Assembly: GCA_947095535.1 (NCBI GenBank)
Contig: OX352772.1
Span: 165,702,615 to 165,766,614 of the forward strand
Length of the DNA stretch: 64,000 nt
Direction: 5' to 3'
Source: Poecilobothrus nobilitatus
Taxonomy: Eukaryota > Arthropoda > Insecta > Diptera > Dolichopodidae
Of this stretch, positions 44,803 through 56,373 are shown piece after piece (position 1 is the first letter of the stretch; each line of letters opens with the position of its first letter). The notes beneath the pieces are model-generated. The model worked only from the letters and a program-made list of their open reading frames with translations, did not search any database and had not been told where the DNA came from. The position numbers were made by a program, and so were the translations under genes.

Positions 44803-46097
44803 AGCCTCGGAAGAACTACCTATGATCCAAATTAAACGCAATTTTATAGCATTAATAGACACAGGCTCAACTTTAAGTATTGTAGACGATAAAGTTTTAG
44901 GATTTAGAGAAATAGAAATACCACCAATATATTTTTCCACTATTAGCGGAAAAGACTCAATTAAATATGAAATACACACATCCTCACGTGAACAATTCAG
45001 AGCACCTCTCAGGGCGCTTTAATACGTTGGAAAAAGAAAAACCTACCACAACGGAAATATCAGTTTATTATAGGAAATGACTTATTGACAGTATTAAATA
45101 CAACAATAGATTTAGAGAAAGGAACAATTACATTAAATAATCAAAAACTAAAGTTTTTGAATAACCCATACTTAGTAGAACAAATTTGCACTTTTGCACT
45201 TTAGAACCAGTGGATAAGGACATATGGGGACATTTAAAATTAAATCATTTAAACAAAGAAGAATATCAGGAAGTAAGAAAAATTATTAAAAGATTTGAAA
45301 ATATATTTTTTAAAGATAGGGATAAATTAACTAGTATTCCAGAAATAGAACACGAGATTATTACAATAACTAATCAGCAAATTAATTCCAAATTATATAG
45401 ATATCCTCCCCAACATGAATCAGAAGTTAGGAAACAAATTAAAGAGATGGAAGATCAAGAAGTAATTAGGAAAAGTAATTCTAGCTACTCCAGTCCTTTA
45501 TTAATAGTACCCAAAAAGGTGGATAATTCAGGGAAAAAGAAATATAGGTTAGTAGTGGATTATAGAAGACTTAATGAAGTCATAATTGATGATAAGTTTC
45601 CATTACCCAACATAGATTCATTATTGGATAAGTTAGGGAAGGCACAATATTTTACTACGTTAGATTTAGCTAAGGGTTACCACCAAATTATGATAAGGGA
45701 AGAAGATAGAAAGAAAACAGCGTTTGTAACTCCTTTTGGGCTTTATGAATTTAATATAATGCCATTTGAGTTGAAAAACGCACCAGCCAAATTTCAAAGG
45801 CTTATAAATGAAATTTTAAGAGATCACATAAATAGAAATTGTGTAGTATACCTTGATGATATCTTAATATTTAGTACATCACTCCAAGAACACGTAAGAG
45901 CAATTACAGAAATTTTCAGAATATTAGAAGAAAAAAAGTTGAAAGTACAAGTAGACAAGTGTAATTTTATGAATAGGGAAACAGAATTTTTAGGGCATGT
46001 TTTAACAAATGAAAGGATGAAACCCAATCCTGACAAGATTAAAGTAGTAGAAAAATTAGAAGTTCCAAAGACTCAGAAGCAAATAAAAAGTTTTTAG
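44803..46097 (+). pseudogene. pol: pol: aspartic protease and reverse transcriptase
   Basis: The pol frame starts at ELASEELPMIQIKRNF, overlapping the end of gag in another frame. The protease active site ALIDTGSTLSIV lies at about 44,849. A break near 45,020 is followed by the RT in 45,186-46,097: RYPPQHESEVRKQI, SPLLIVPKK, KYRLVVDYRRLNEV, FTTLDLAKGYHQI, PFGLYEFNIMPF and the catalytic VVYLDDILIFS are all present. The F-x-LKNAPA-x-FQR block reads FELKNAPAKFQR, with E where G is usual. The frame stops at 46,095 in a T run just at the conserved FLGLTGYYR block, which indicates a small indel. Confidence 0.85.
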
Positions 46098-46153
46098 GGT
46101 TAACAGGTTATTATAGGAAATTTGTAAAAGATTATGACTAAATATTACAACCT

Positions 46154-47116
46154 ATGACTAAATATTTGAAAAAAGACTTGAAAATAAATCTAAAACATCC
46201 CAATTATATTGCTGCATTCGAAAAATTAAAAACATTAATTATTCGCCACCCAATATTAAAATACCCAATTTTTGAAAAGACTTTCACCCTAACTACTGAT
46301 GCATCTAATTATGCTATTGCAGCAGTTCTGTCGCAAGAAGGACATCCAATATGTTTTGCGTCTAGAACATTAAATAACCATGAAAGGAACTTTTCTGCAA
46401 CAGATAAAGAATTCCTAGCCATTATGTGGTCAGTGAATTATTTCAGACCATACTTGTATGGAAATAAATTCAAAATCCTTACAGATCACCAACCAATTAA
46501 ATATTTACATGCTAACTATAAAGGTAAAGATATGTCGCCAAGACATCAAAGATGGTTACTAAAATTAGGTGAATATATTTTTGAAATAGAATATTTAAAG
46601 GGTAAAGAAAATAAAGTTGCCGATTTCCTTAGCAGAATTGAACAAAACGAAGAAAATGCATTAACAAAAGAAAATGCAGACCCAGAAAACTCTCTTAATA
46701 ATTACGAAGAAGAATCAGAACTAAATTTATTATTTAATATAGAAAATGAAAACGATGATGTGGCAATGGCGACTATACATTCCGCAGAGGAGGAATTGTT
46801 AGATCATATTCCAATTAAGAAAGAAATTGTTAACAAATATAAAACTCAAATTATTATAACTAACAATAAGATTAAAGAAACAGAAACTATTTTAGGTAGA
46901 AAAATAATTTATATAGCGGATTATGATTTCAATATGTTAGGAGAAATATTTAGAAGACATTTGAATAAAGGATTAGTAGGTATATATTCCGAATTACAAG
47001 ATACACAATATAATATAGTACAACAGAAAATTCGCGGAATGTATTCAAATACACGACAAATAAAATTTGTGAAATGTTCATTTAGAGCGCAGGAAATAGA
47101 GACAGAGAAGCGGTAA
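46154..47116 (+). pseudogene. pol: pol: RNase H and connection
   Basis: The 320-codon frame has PIFEKTFTLTTDASNYAIAA, then QEGHPICFASRTLNNHERNF, ATDKEFLAIMWSVNYFRPYL and KILTDHQPIKYL, the RNase H domain with its D-E-D residues, and ends the domain at KGKENKVADFLSRIE. An acidic linker follows. The frame runs on into the region ahead of the integrase and stops at 47,116. It is joined to the RT by one break at about 46,090-46,150. Confidence 0.85.
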
Positions 47117-47790
47117 AACAAATCTCGTTTTTTTATCACGTAAAAGAAAGCAATCACTCGGGTATACGAGAAACTTATAATAATATAAAATATAAAATTT
47201 ATTATCCAAAATTATTAGAAATTATTCAAATGGTAAAAAACCAATGTGACATATGTCAGCAAGTAAAATACGACAGACGTCCAATTAAAGCAAAATTTAA
47301 AAATACATTTACACCAAACGATATAAACGAAATTATTCACGTCGACACATATACAATTGAAATTTAATTTTATGACCCTAATAGATAAATTTTCCAAGTT
47401 TGGAACAGTTTATGCCTTACAGGATAAAAACCAATTGAAATAGACCAAACCAAATAGAACCAAACCAAATAGAAAAAAATAGGAAAACCAAAATAGAACA
47501 GTTAGAAAGTCACTTTAGTAAGATAGGTAAACCAAAAGAAATAATTGCAGATAACGAGTTTAACGTAATACAAATTAAAGAATTCTTACAAGAACAGGGC
47601 ATAGTTTTGACAAAACCTAATAGTCACACAGGTAACAGTGATATTGAAAAGTTCCATAATTCTTTAGCAGAAAAATTTAGGGTAATTGAACTACTTAATA
47701 ATAATTTATCCACACAAAGAATAATACAACAAGCCGTTAGAAGTTATAATGAAAGATTATATTTCAGACAATACAAACGATGTTGATATG
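47117..47790 (+). pseudogene. pol: pol: integrase, broken
   Basis: The zinc-binding module is visible as SNHSGIRETYNNIK and MVKNQCDICQQVK (about 47,150-47,265). The first catalytic block IIHVDTYT lies at about 47,332, the second ADNEF at about 47,550, and the third HTGNSDIEKFHNSLAE near 47,625-47,675, so D, D and E are all present. Stops and shifts fall at about 47,365 and in the small A-rich repeat around 47,440-47,480. The C-terminal domain is lost, and the sequence runs directly into the env region at about 47,770, so a deletion is likely. Confidence 0.78.
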
Positions 47791-49326
47791 CTTAGTATTA
47801 ATAACACCGATTAGTGGACGTCTGAACATACAGGGAATTGACGAACACAACGGTTTCACTATATTAAACTTAGACAAAACAAAAATAGTAACAGAAACAA
47901 ATATAATACTACATATAATCAATACAACAGAAATAATTGAAATCATTAATGACATGACAAAAAATGTAAAAGAATTAAACATTTTGAATAAACAAATATT
48001 AGAAATAGAATGAATAGAATTAACAAATAAAGTTCTTACATTAGTACCAAGACACAAAAGAGAAAAAAGAGGACTCCTAAATATAATAGGAAGCGCCTCT
48101 AAATGGTTATTTGGAACAATGGACGAAGAAGACAGACAAAAAATAGAAGAGCATTTGTCGACAATAGATTTAAACAATCATAAAGCTATTGATCATCTTA
48201 ATAAACAAATCACGAATTAATGATAATTTTAATAAAACATTGATAATGTTAAAAGATACAATTTTAAGTGATAGGTATCTGTTCGAAAAAGAAATAAATA
48301 TAATAAAATTAGGTACTATGGAAACTTTTTATCATGATCAGTTATTAAAAATACAGTTATTAAGAAATAAAATAGGAGACATTCAAGACAATTTAGCTTC
48401 AGCAAGATATGGTATTTTACATCAAAACATACTGACTAACAGAGAAATTGAAGAATATAATATTGATTTTTTTAAATTACAGTACATTAGATTAGGTGTA
48501 GCTAGTTTTCAAAACAATTTATTAATAATAGCAATTAAAATTCCAAAAATCTTTACTGAGGTTCAATTAAAATTAATAATACCAATACCAAATGTAAACA
48601 ATAAAGAAATAGATTATATGCAAGAAGTTATATTTAATTTTAATAATAAAGATTATAAATATGAAAAATTTAAAACAATTAATGAATTGTCATTATCAAA
48701 GCACTGTATCTATAAAAGTAATTGTAAGTTAATTAAAAATAATGTAACAGAAATATTGTCATTAGATGAACAAACAATTGTAATTAAAAATGCACATAAC
48801 ATAACTTTAGATCAATCGTGTGATAAAAGAAAAACATTGTTATCGGGAAATATATTAATTCATTTCAATAACTGTAATTCTAAATCAACAATTTTTTAAT
48901 GAAAAAGAAAGGATAAAAGAAAGATTTTATTATCCTAATATAGAAATGAAAAATTTTTCAGATAAAATAAATTTTGAAGATCTTGTAATAAAATATGAAA
49001 ATAATTTAAAAATACTAAAAGAAGAAAAAATTAAAAATAAAAATATCACAATTAGTATCTGTACTCTATTAATAAGTATAATAATAACCATAATCACAAT
49101 GGTAATAGTAATAAAAATAAAATGTTTTAAAAATAAAAGAATTCAGGAGAATTCTAATCTTAAGGAGGGAGAAGTTATGTATAAGAATACCTCCAACATT
49201 GAAAAAGGATATTTTAATACAAATATAACCGATAATAGCCTTATTGATACAGATATAAGAAATGTAACAGATAATAATTATAATAATATTTTAAAGGCTA
49301 TTTCGACCAAAAGCAATAAAATCTAA
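47780..49326 (+). pseudogene. env: env of the gypsy-type element, in pieces
   Basis: Errantivirus-type envelope remnants of the baculovirus F-protein class. Positions 47,780-48,013 open with a hydrophobic start resembling a signal peptide. A stop at 48,011 interrupts. Downstream, at about 48,050-48,075, a dibasic furin-type site (pattern R-x-x-R with neighbouring lysines) is followed by a glycine/isoleucine-rich stretch where the fusion peptide would be. Positions 48,189-48,899 and 48,946-49,326 continue the ectodomain, and a membrane segment rich in I, T and L lies at about 49,045-49,125, followed by a short basic tail. At least three breaks interrupt the gene. The last about 50 codons lie inside the 3' LTR. 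Confidence 0.78.
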
Positions 49327-49695
49327 TTTAAGAATATTTTAGGGAACAGATGTTTGTAATAAAATTATATTATGTAAAAGTAAATGATAATCTGTTCTAA
49401 GAAAACAATGAGAGATAAGGATATTGTAATTGTCCATCCTTATTTTGTAATAAGACAAAATTATAAATAGTAGTAGTATAGCTAGGCTGGTTCTAGACCA
49501 GGAAATGACGTCACATCCGGTTTAGATAAGAAGTATGAGTCATAGATGGTAAAGATATTGGTGGTGATAAGAAATAAGATAAGAGTATGAGTCATAGATC
49601 AAAAGAAGTGATAATAAAAGATTTTTAAATTTTTAAATACCAGGCGAACATATATTGTTTAGATAAAGAATTTAAAACATTTTATTATTTCAATT
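49174..49695 (+). repeat. 3' LTR
   Basis: It begins AGTTATGTATAAGAATACC right after the polypurine tract at 49,163-49,173. The first 220 bp match the 5' LTR. A polyadenylation-type AATAAAAG lies at about 49,614. The true right end could not be fixed because the 5' LTR lacks its end; I place it near 49,695 from the usual gypsy LTR length. No matching TGCG target duplication was seen there. Confidence 0.65.
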
Positions 49696-49927
49696 TTATT
49701 TGTTTGTAGTTACATTCTATGATAAGAAATTTTTATTGTTTTTATAATATACATATGGTAAGTGTGTTTTATATTAACAAAGAAAAAAGTTTAGTAAATT
49801 ATAATGATGTTGTTGTTGTTATATTATATTAATGAAATTTTCAAATCTTATGTTTGAAGAAAGAATTCTGAGTGTGCGTGTGCGGTCAGAGGAATTCCTT
49901 TTTTTTTTTTTTTATGCTATGAAGAAA

Positions 49928-50530
49928 AAATTCTTATCATGAAAAAATACTGGAATAAGTAAAAGAATTGAAATCGTATATATTTACAAATTTTTTTAAA
50001 TTATATTATGAATAATGTAGAATCTAAAATGACGTCCCAGGGGATTCCTTTAGTTTAAATAATAAAAAGAAAAAAACCAAATATGAATATACTGCAATGT
50101 TTTTTTGATTTAAGTTAGTTATAAATTATTTTAAATTATGGAAATTGTGGTTTTGCCTGTACAATTATTTCAAATTTGATTTTAAAGTAATTTAAATGTG
50201 TTAATGACAAGTTTTGTGGTAAATGGTAATCGTTAAAAAATTCTTATCATACAAAAAGACTTGAATAGGTAACAGAATTTAAATCATAACTTTTTACAAA
50301 TTTTTTAAAATTGTGAAATGAAATACTGCAATGTTTTTTGATTTATATTAGCTAGAAATTAACTTAAAATGTGGAAATTGCGGTTTCGCCTGTACAATTA
50401 TTTTAAATTTGATTTTAAAATAATTTAAGTGTGTTAATAACAATTTCTGTGGTAAATGGTAATCGGTTTATATTATCTAGAAATTATGTTAACCATATTA
50501 TAATATAAGTTCCTAATTTTGTAAAAGTTC
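49928..50530 (+). repeat. About 235-bp direct repeat, two to three copies
   Basis: ACTGCAATGTTTTTTGATTT occurs at about 50,093 (with one extra T) and 50,327, and the following CCTGTACAATTATTT and TGTGGTAAATGGTAATCG recur at the same 234-bp spacing. A third partial copy starts at 49,930 (AAAAAATTCTTATCATG, again at 50,235). The block lies just before the first Polinton gene and could be part of the Polinton's terminal region, where internal repeats are common. I could not confirm a terminal inverted repeat. Confidence 0.7.
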
Positions 50531-50741
50531 TATAATACGAGTAATTTAAAAAATGTGGAAATTGTGATTATTAAAATATGTAATAATTAAATTTATTTAA
50601 AACCACCTACACAAATTAAAAATTTCATATAAAAGGAGAGTAATTTACAATTAACTCATTAAATTGAAAGAAAGTCTTATTTCATTAAGATCTTATTATT
50701 AATAAATAAATAAATAAAAAGTCAAATTTAACTAAAACAAG

Positions 50742-51266
50742 ATGAGCTCTGAAGATATTCAAATAATTGAAGATATACAAATAGTATCACCAACAAACCA
50801 CCAGGGACTTAGTGGCTTTAATTATATCCAGTCTGGAGCAACTGGAATGAATCATTATAATCAAGCTAGTACGAGTAATATGAAGACATATACTCAACCC
50901 GGGCCTAGCAATCCATACAAAGGGAAAGCAGATACAAGCGTTGCAAGCTTGTTGAACAAATTTAACGAGAAAGTGAAGAAAACTAATTTTAAAGAGAGTT
51001 TGCCAGCTGCAGAAGTAATACCACAAAAACTGTACCATGTTTTAAAAATAACTAAACTCAACACTCAGTATGGGAAAAGGATATTGTTGGAGTTTGAAAA
51101 CGTTGTTTTCTTTCTACCAGCATACATGGTGGATTTTCTGGCAGATAATGAAATTGTGCAACTAAACAATCAAGTCAACATATATATGATAAGCGAAGGC
51201 AAACAAAAATATCGACTAGTTCAGGAAGATATTTTTTCGCAAGAAAAACTTGCAATTAATCAATAA
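50742..51266 (+). CDS. Polinton-associated small protein
   Basis: One hundred seventy-four residues, intact. The N-terminal half is low complexity, with duplicated EDIQIIEDIQIVS and glycine, serine and asparagine-rich sequence. The C-terminal half is ordered: PQKLYHVLKITKLNTQYGKR, ILLEFENVVFFLPAYMV and YMISEGKQKYRLVQED, with alternating beta-strand pattern. I recognise this layout from ORFs that precede the polymerase in insect Polintons, and also from stand-alone insect proteins. No enzyme motif is visible. A single-strand DNA-binding (OB-fold-like) role is a guess from the beta pattern. The start at ATG 50,742 gives the full N-terminal repeat. Confidence 0.65.
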   Translation: MSSEDIQIIEDIQIVSPTNHQGLSGFNYIQSGATGMNHYNQASTSNMKTYTQPGPSNPYKGKADTSVASLLNKFNEKVKKTNFKESLPAAEVIPQKLYHVLKITKLNTQYGKRILLEFENVVFFLPAYMVDFLADNEIVQLNNQVNIYMISEGKQKYRLVQEDIFSQEKLAINQ

Positions 51267-51640
51267 TGTATACCTACTTGTATTATTAATTTAATAAATA
51301 ATTAAATAAATAAATAAAAATTAAAACTAAATTATATTATCTTTTTATTTTATATTTCTTTAAAAATTTTCAGATCCCCTAGTCTATTTATATTTCTTTT
51401 AAAATTTTCAGATGCCCTAGTCTGTTTGATGAATATTTTTGCAAGGAAAACTTGCAATTAATCAATAATATATACTCGTATTTATTAATTTAATAAATAA
51501 AGAAATAAATAAATAAATAAAAATTAAAACTAAATTACATTATCTTTATATTTTATATTTCTTTAAAAATTTTCAGATCCCCTAATCTATTTATATTTCT
51601 TTAAAAATTTTCAGATACCCTAGTCTGTTTGATGAAATTA
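51238..51640 (+). repeat. About 200-bp tandem duplication with acceptor-like sites
   Basis: The end of the preceding ORF (AAACTTGCAATTAATCAATAA) recurs about 201 bp downstream at 51,446, and the rest of the unit follows (AATTAAAACTAAATTA, then TTTAAAAATTTTCAGAT). TTTTCAGAT occurs twice per unit, so four times in all, which resembles repeated 3' splice acceptors before the polymerase frame. Confidence 0.75.
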
Positions 51641-51705
51641 AATTTTCCTTTACTGAAGCACTCTGTATACGAATTAAACAGAAATTAAATTATTTTATTT
51701 TCAGA

Positions 51706-54700
51706 TTGAAAAAAAAAATGTTATTTAGTATAAAACAGTTCACAGTTCGTGTAAGAGTTAGAATCATGACCGAAATATCAAAAAAAATTTTAATTAAACA
51801 TATTGAGCTTTCTAATAAAAATGAAAGCAACCAAGATAGAAATGAAATAAAATCTTATATGGTTTTACTATTAAAAGATTTAATAGTTTTAGAAAAAATT
51901 TTAGAAGAAAATAAAAACTCTAAAAGTGGTGTTAAATCATGCATAGCTGCCGTAATAGCACATTTAGAGTCATTAAAAACAAAAACAAAATACAAAATAC
52001 TATTTGAAGATAATCACAAGCTAGAATGGAAAAATGTATCATCGGCGTTCCAGAATCGAATACAAACAGGCGTCATAACCAACGTTACAGAAACAGATCC
52101 CAAATTATTTTTAATAAATTGCAAAGATATTGTAATAAATAAAATAGATGAAATATTGGTAAAATATAATTCAATCAAAGTGAATATGGTATTTTGTGGA
52201 GAATTTGTACTACCTCCAAAAAACAATGAAGATGAAGCTGATTATGATTTAAAATATTTGAATACTGGAAATTTAATTGTACTCAGAATGGAAAGGAACA
52301 ATGAATGGTATGATAAATTAATGGAACAAATTCTAATCAAATTTGATGACTTCCAAGAAAAAGGAAGTGGTTGGGCTTTATCATCCATAGTAAATTTAGT
52401 TATAAATATAAATTCTTTCGCATCATTTGCTGCAGCATCATCTTACATAGATTTGCCCAAATCTATCAAAAGAAGAAAAGCATGTATTAATATTAAAAAT
52501 AATGATAATGCTTGTTTTGCATGGAGTATAATGGCTTTACTTAATCCAAACGTAGTTCATTCTGATCGTGTATCGAGTTATCAACCATATGGAGATGTAT
52601 TAAATTTTAAAGATATCAGCTTTCCAGTTTTAATAAGTGATATTTCAAAATTTGAGAAGTTAAATTTAATATCCGTTAACGTTTTTGGTTTAGAGATGAT
52701 TAAAAAAGATAAATTTAAAGTAGTACCATTTTATCTAACAAAATTAAAAAATGAAAAACCATTTTCAATCTTCTTCTAATTATTCTAATCTTCTATTAAT
52801 TCAAAATATTTATGATAAAAAAGAAATATTTAACACATATTATGAAAATAATACTGAAAATGATGAGAACATTAAATATCATTATGTTTTGATTAAAAAT
52901 ATATCAAGATTACATTCAGCTGATGTTAGCAAAAATAACAGGAAAAAATACTTTTGTGAAAGATGTCTTAATTATTTTTCATCAAATGAAAAATTAAATA
53001 ATCATAAAATATATTGCGATAAAATGAATAAATCAGCTATTGTACTGCCAAACAAGGAAAATAACATTCTTAAATTTACCAACTTTAAAAATAAAATAAT
53101 GGTTCCATGTGTTATCTATGCTGACATAGAATGTATACGGGAAAAAAGTAGTTCAAATAATAGTTATCAAGAACATATTGCATGTTCTATAGGATATTAT
53201 ATAAAATCAAGTTACATAGGAAATACAGAATACCGTTTCTTAAGAGGAGAGAATTGTATTGAATGGTTTTTAAATGAACTAAAAATGATTGCTTGTCTTT
53301 TGGAGACGGACTTAAAGTCACCTGTTAAAATGAATGCACTAACTAGAGAACAACAAGATGCATTCAAAAGGGCAGAGGTTTGTTTTATTTGTGAAGCACC
53401 ATTTTCTGCAGACGAAGTTAAATGTAAAGATCACGATCATTTAACTGGTGAATACCGTGGGGCTACTCACAATAGTTGCAACATAAATTATAAAAATTCA
53501 TTTTATGTTCCGGTAATATTTCATAATTTAAGTGGATATGACGCTCATTTCATTATAAAAGAACTGAACTCAACAATAATTGGTAAGATAGATTTACTTC
53601 CTTTAAATAAGGAAAATATATAAGTTTTACAAAATATATTGAAAATAGTGATGTTAAATTTAGATTTATAGACTCATATAAATTTTTAGGAAGTTTATCA
53701 GTAGTTTATCAAAAAATTTGAAAGAATTTCCGAATTTAAAATCTCAATTTAAAAATTTAACAGAAAGTCAATATATTTTACTATCACAAAAAGGAATTTA
53801 CCCTTATGATTATATTGATAATCATGAAAAGTTTCTAGATTCAATGTTGCCAGAAAAAGGTTTTTTTTATGACGAACTAAATAAATCTAGTATAACTGAT
53901 AGTGAATACAATCATGCTCAAACAATATGGCATGAATTTAATATTAAAAACTTAGGAGAATATTCTGACTTATACCTAAAAAGATATTTTTGAAAAATTC
54001 AGAAAAAATTGTATGAACACTTATGATTTAGATCCGGCGCATTATTTTACTTTACCAGGATTTTCCTGGGATGCTATGTTGAAATATGGTAAAGTAAATT
54101 TTGAATTATTAACAGATGTTGATATGTTATTGTTTATTGAAAATGGTATAAGAGGGGGTCTTACACAAGTTTGCAAACGCTATTCCCAAACTAATAATTT
54201 ATATATGGCAAATTATGATTCAAACAAATCATCATCTTATATAAGTTATTTTGATATTAACAATCAATACGGTTGGGCTATGAGCCAATATTTACCTTTA
54301 AACAATTTTGAATGGGAGGAAGATATTAATAAATATAATAAAGAATTTATATTAGGTATTTCTGATGAAAATCCTATTGGATATATATTCGAAGTAGATA
54401 TAAAATATCCTAACGAGCTTCATGATTTACACAGAGATTTACCCTTTTGCCCTGAACATTTATCAATAAATTCAGGTGATAAAAAATTAATAGCTACTCT
54501 ATTTGATAAAGGTCTAGAAATGGTTTAGAAATAAAAAAAATTCATAAAATTTTACAATTTACACAATCAGATTACCTTAAGCCATACATAGAGTTGAATA
54601 CTAAACTACGTACACAAGCAATAGATAAGTTTGAAAAAGAACTATATAAGCTAATGAATAATGCAATATTCGGTAAAACTATAGAAAATGTTAGAAAACA

Positions 54701-55456
54701 CTGTGATATAAAACTTAAAACTTACTGGCATGGGCGTTATGGCGCTAATGCATTAATTGCATCTCCATATTTCAAAAGTTCTACTATTTTTCAAGAAAAT
54801 TTAGTTGCAATAGAACTCTATAAAACTGAAATATTTTTCAATAAACCAATTTATGTAGGTATGGCCATATTAGATATTTCAAAAACATTAATATATGAAT
54901 TTTTTTATGATTACATGAAAAAAAAAAATTACAACAGAATTGTAGTCTTTTATATACTGATACTGATAGTCTTATTTTAGAAATTAATAACAAAAATATA
55001 TATGATATAATTAAAGAAGACTGTTATGAACGGTTTGACACTAGTGATTATCCTATGAACAATAAGTGGCAAATTCCTTTAGTAAACAAAAAAATTATAG
55101 GACTAATGAAAGATGAAATGAATGGTAAAAATATTATAGAATTTATTGGTTTAAGATCAAAAATGTATACAATTAAAGTTGAAAATGAAGAATATATAAA
55201 AAAAATTAAAAGTGTTAAAAAATCTATTGTACAAAAAGAAATAGAATTTAGTGATTACAAAAAATGTTTAGATGAAAATAAAAATAAAATAATTATACAA
55301 AATTTAATAAAATCAAAATATCATAATGTAACTAGTATAAGACAGAAAAAAAAAGCTTTAGATTCAAATGATGATAAAAGATTTTTATTAAATGACTCAT
55401 ATGAAACTTTACCTTGGGATCATTATTTATTAAATGAAAATAATAATACAAATTAG
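51706..55456 (+). pseudogene. Protein-primed family-B DNA polymerase (Polinton pPolB), broken
   Basis: The gene starts at ATG 51,706 or, more likely, at 51,763 (MTEISKKILIKH). The N-terminal region ends with CINIKNNDNACFAWSIMALL at about 52,475, a Polinton-specific block. After a shift near 52,760, 52,751-53,623 carries a zinc finger (YFCERCLNYFSSNEKLNNHK), the exonuclease I block YADIE, a second CxxC/HDH zinc site (CFICEAPF, KCKDHDHLTG) and exonuclease II (FHNLSGYDAHF). Exonuclease III has lost its usual TDVLLLAD, joined directly to FEKFRKNC near 53,985. Then come polymerase motif A (YFDINNQYGWAMSQYLP, about 54,245), a deletion of about 40 bp at 54,510, and motif B (LMNNAIFGKTIENVR). An A-run shift at 54,920 precedes motif C (YTDTDS, about 54,953). 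The remainder to 55,456 is open. Confidence 0.92.
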
Positions 55457-55593
55457 TAATTTTAATTATTTATTTATTTATTTATTGAATTATGTAGCAA
55501 ATTTAATTATAATAAAGAATTTTATTTAAAAAAAATACATATAATTTTTTTATTTTATTTTATAATTTTATAATTTTCAGGATTTCTGTCGGC

Positions 55594-55806
55594 TTATGAC
55601 ATCTTACAGCAATCTGTTTTTTTTCCTTTTTCCTCTTTTTTAATTTTTACACTGCTTGATGAAGATGAATGCACATATGATATTGTACATGATGCTGAAG
55701 TCCTAGATTTAGACGGATTTTTATATTCTTGATATTTTTTTTTATTTTTATTTTCCATTTTATTTTCCATTTTATAAAAAAAAGGTTTTAATTGTATGAC
55801 TTTCAT
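55594..55806 (-). CDS. Small Ser/Lys-rich ORF, unidentified
   Basis: Seventy residues, starting MKVIQLKPFFYKMENK and ending in a basic, cysteine-containing tail (KKEEKGKKTDCCKMS). The centre is serine-rich (TSASCTISYVHSSSSSS). I do not recognise it. It lies at the downstream end of the minus-strand capsid gene block, 140 bp from the end of the polymerase gene, tail to tail. Confidence 0.35.
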   Translation of the reverse strand: MKVIQLKPFFYKMENKMENKNKKKYQEYKNPSKSRTSASCTISYVHSSSSSSVKIKKEEKGKKTDCCKMS

Positions 55807-55872
55807 AATCCAATTAAACTTTGTGAATGATATTATTTAAAACATTGGTTCATTTTTAAATTTTTAAAATAA

Positions 55873-56350
55873 TTAAATCAGCTTTTTCAATAAATAAACA
55901 TTTTCGTACGCACAGTAACCCTTATGATTGAATAAACATTTGTTAGATAAATATTGCTTATTTTTCATAATTTTTATACTTGTTGAATCTTGTTCATCTA
56001 AATCAAACACATTGTTTATTTTTAAATTTCTTTCAACCCAAAATTTTTTCTCGCCACCTTTTACATAAATTTTTTTATAGTTATCTACATATATTTCTAA
56101 AAAATTGATGACTCACAAAAATATGCTGTACCATCGAACCACTTGAATCCATGATGGTTCTTTGTCAACCATTTATTTATATTTTTTGCTTTTTTGTTTA
56201 GATACTGATAGCTAAATGGAGGTTTAATTACAAAATGTTGTATTTTGTTTTCTGATGATAGAACTGCTATTTCTTTTAAAATGAATTTATTATCATTATT
56301 CCTAAAACCTTGAATATCAATAATAACGTAATCCCTTCGCCTTTTTAAAT
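55873..56350 (-). pseudogene. Polinton RNase H-like (DnaQ-type?) protein, frameshifted
   Basis: Read on the minus strand: RRDYVIIDIQGFRNNDNKFI, then EIAVLSSENKIQHFVIKPPF and NKWLTKNHHGFKWFDGT. After a one-base shift in a T run near 56,100 it continues VDNYKKIYVKGGEKKFWVE and CLFNHKGYCAYENVYLLKKL, ending at 55,873. This protein family is common in insect Polintons and in ORFs annotated as hypothetical. The opening V-I-(I/V)-D-I-Q-G-F beta strand recalls the first acidic motif of RNase H-like 3'-5' exonucleases, but that is inference. No clear start ATG is present. It lies directly downstream of the capsid gene on the same strand. Confidence 0.65.
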
Positions 56351-56373
56351 AAAACTATTTAACTAAGAGTATT

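Larger units (their letters stand above)
41745..49695 (+). mobile_element. Errantivirus/gypsy-type LTR retroelement, degraded
   Basis: LTR, gag, pol (protease, RT, RNase H, integrase), env and LTR follow in order on the plus strand. Both LTRs begin AGTTATGTATAAGAATACC, and gypsy-group LTRs often begin AGTTA. A purine tract (AAGGAGGGAGA) directly precedes the 3' LTR. The 5' LTR is truncated, and I see no primer-binding site. Gag, pol and env are interrupted by stops and shifts at several points, so the copy is dead. It inserted into a HINE-A copy, and a mariner later inserted into its 5' LTR. The right end is approximate. Confidence 0.85.
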
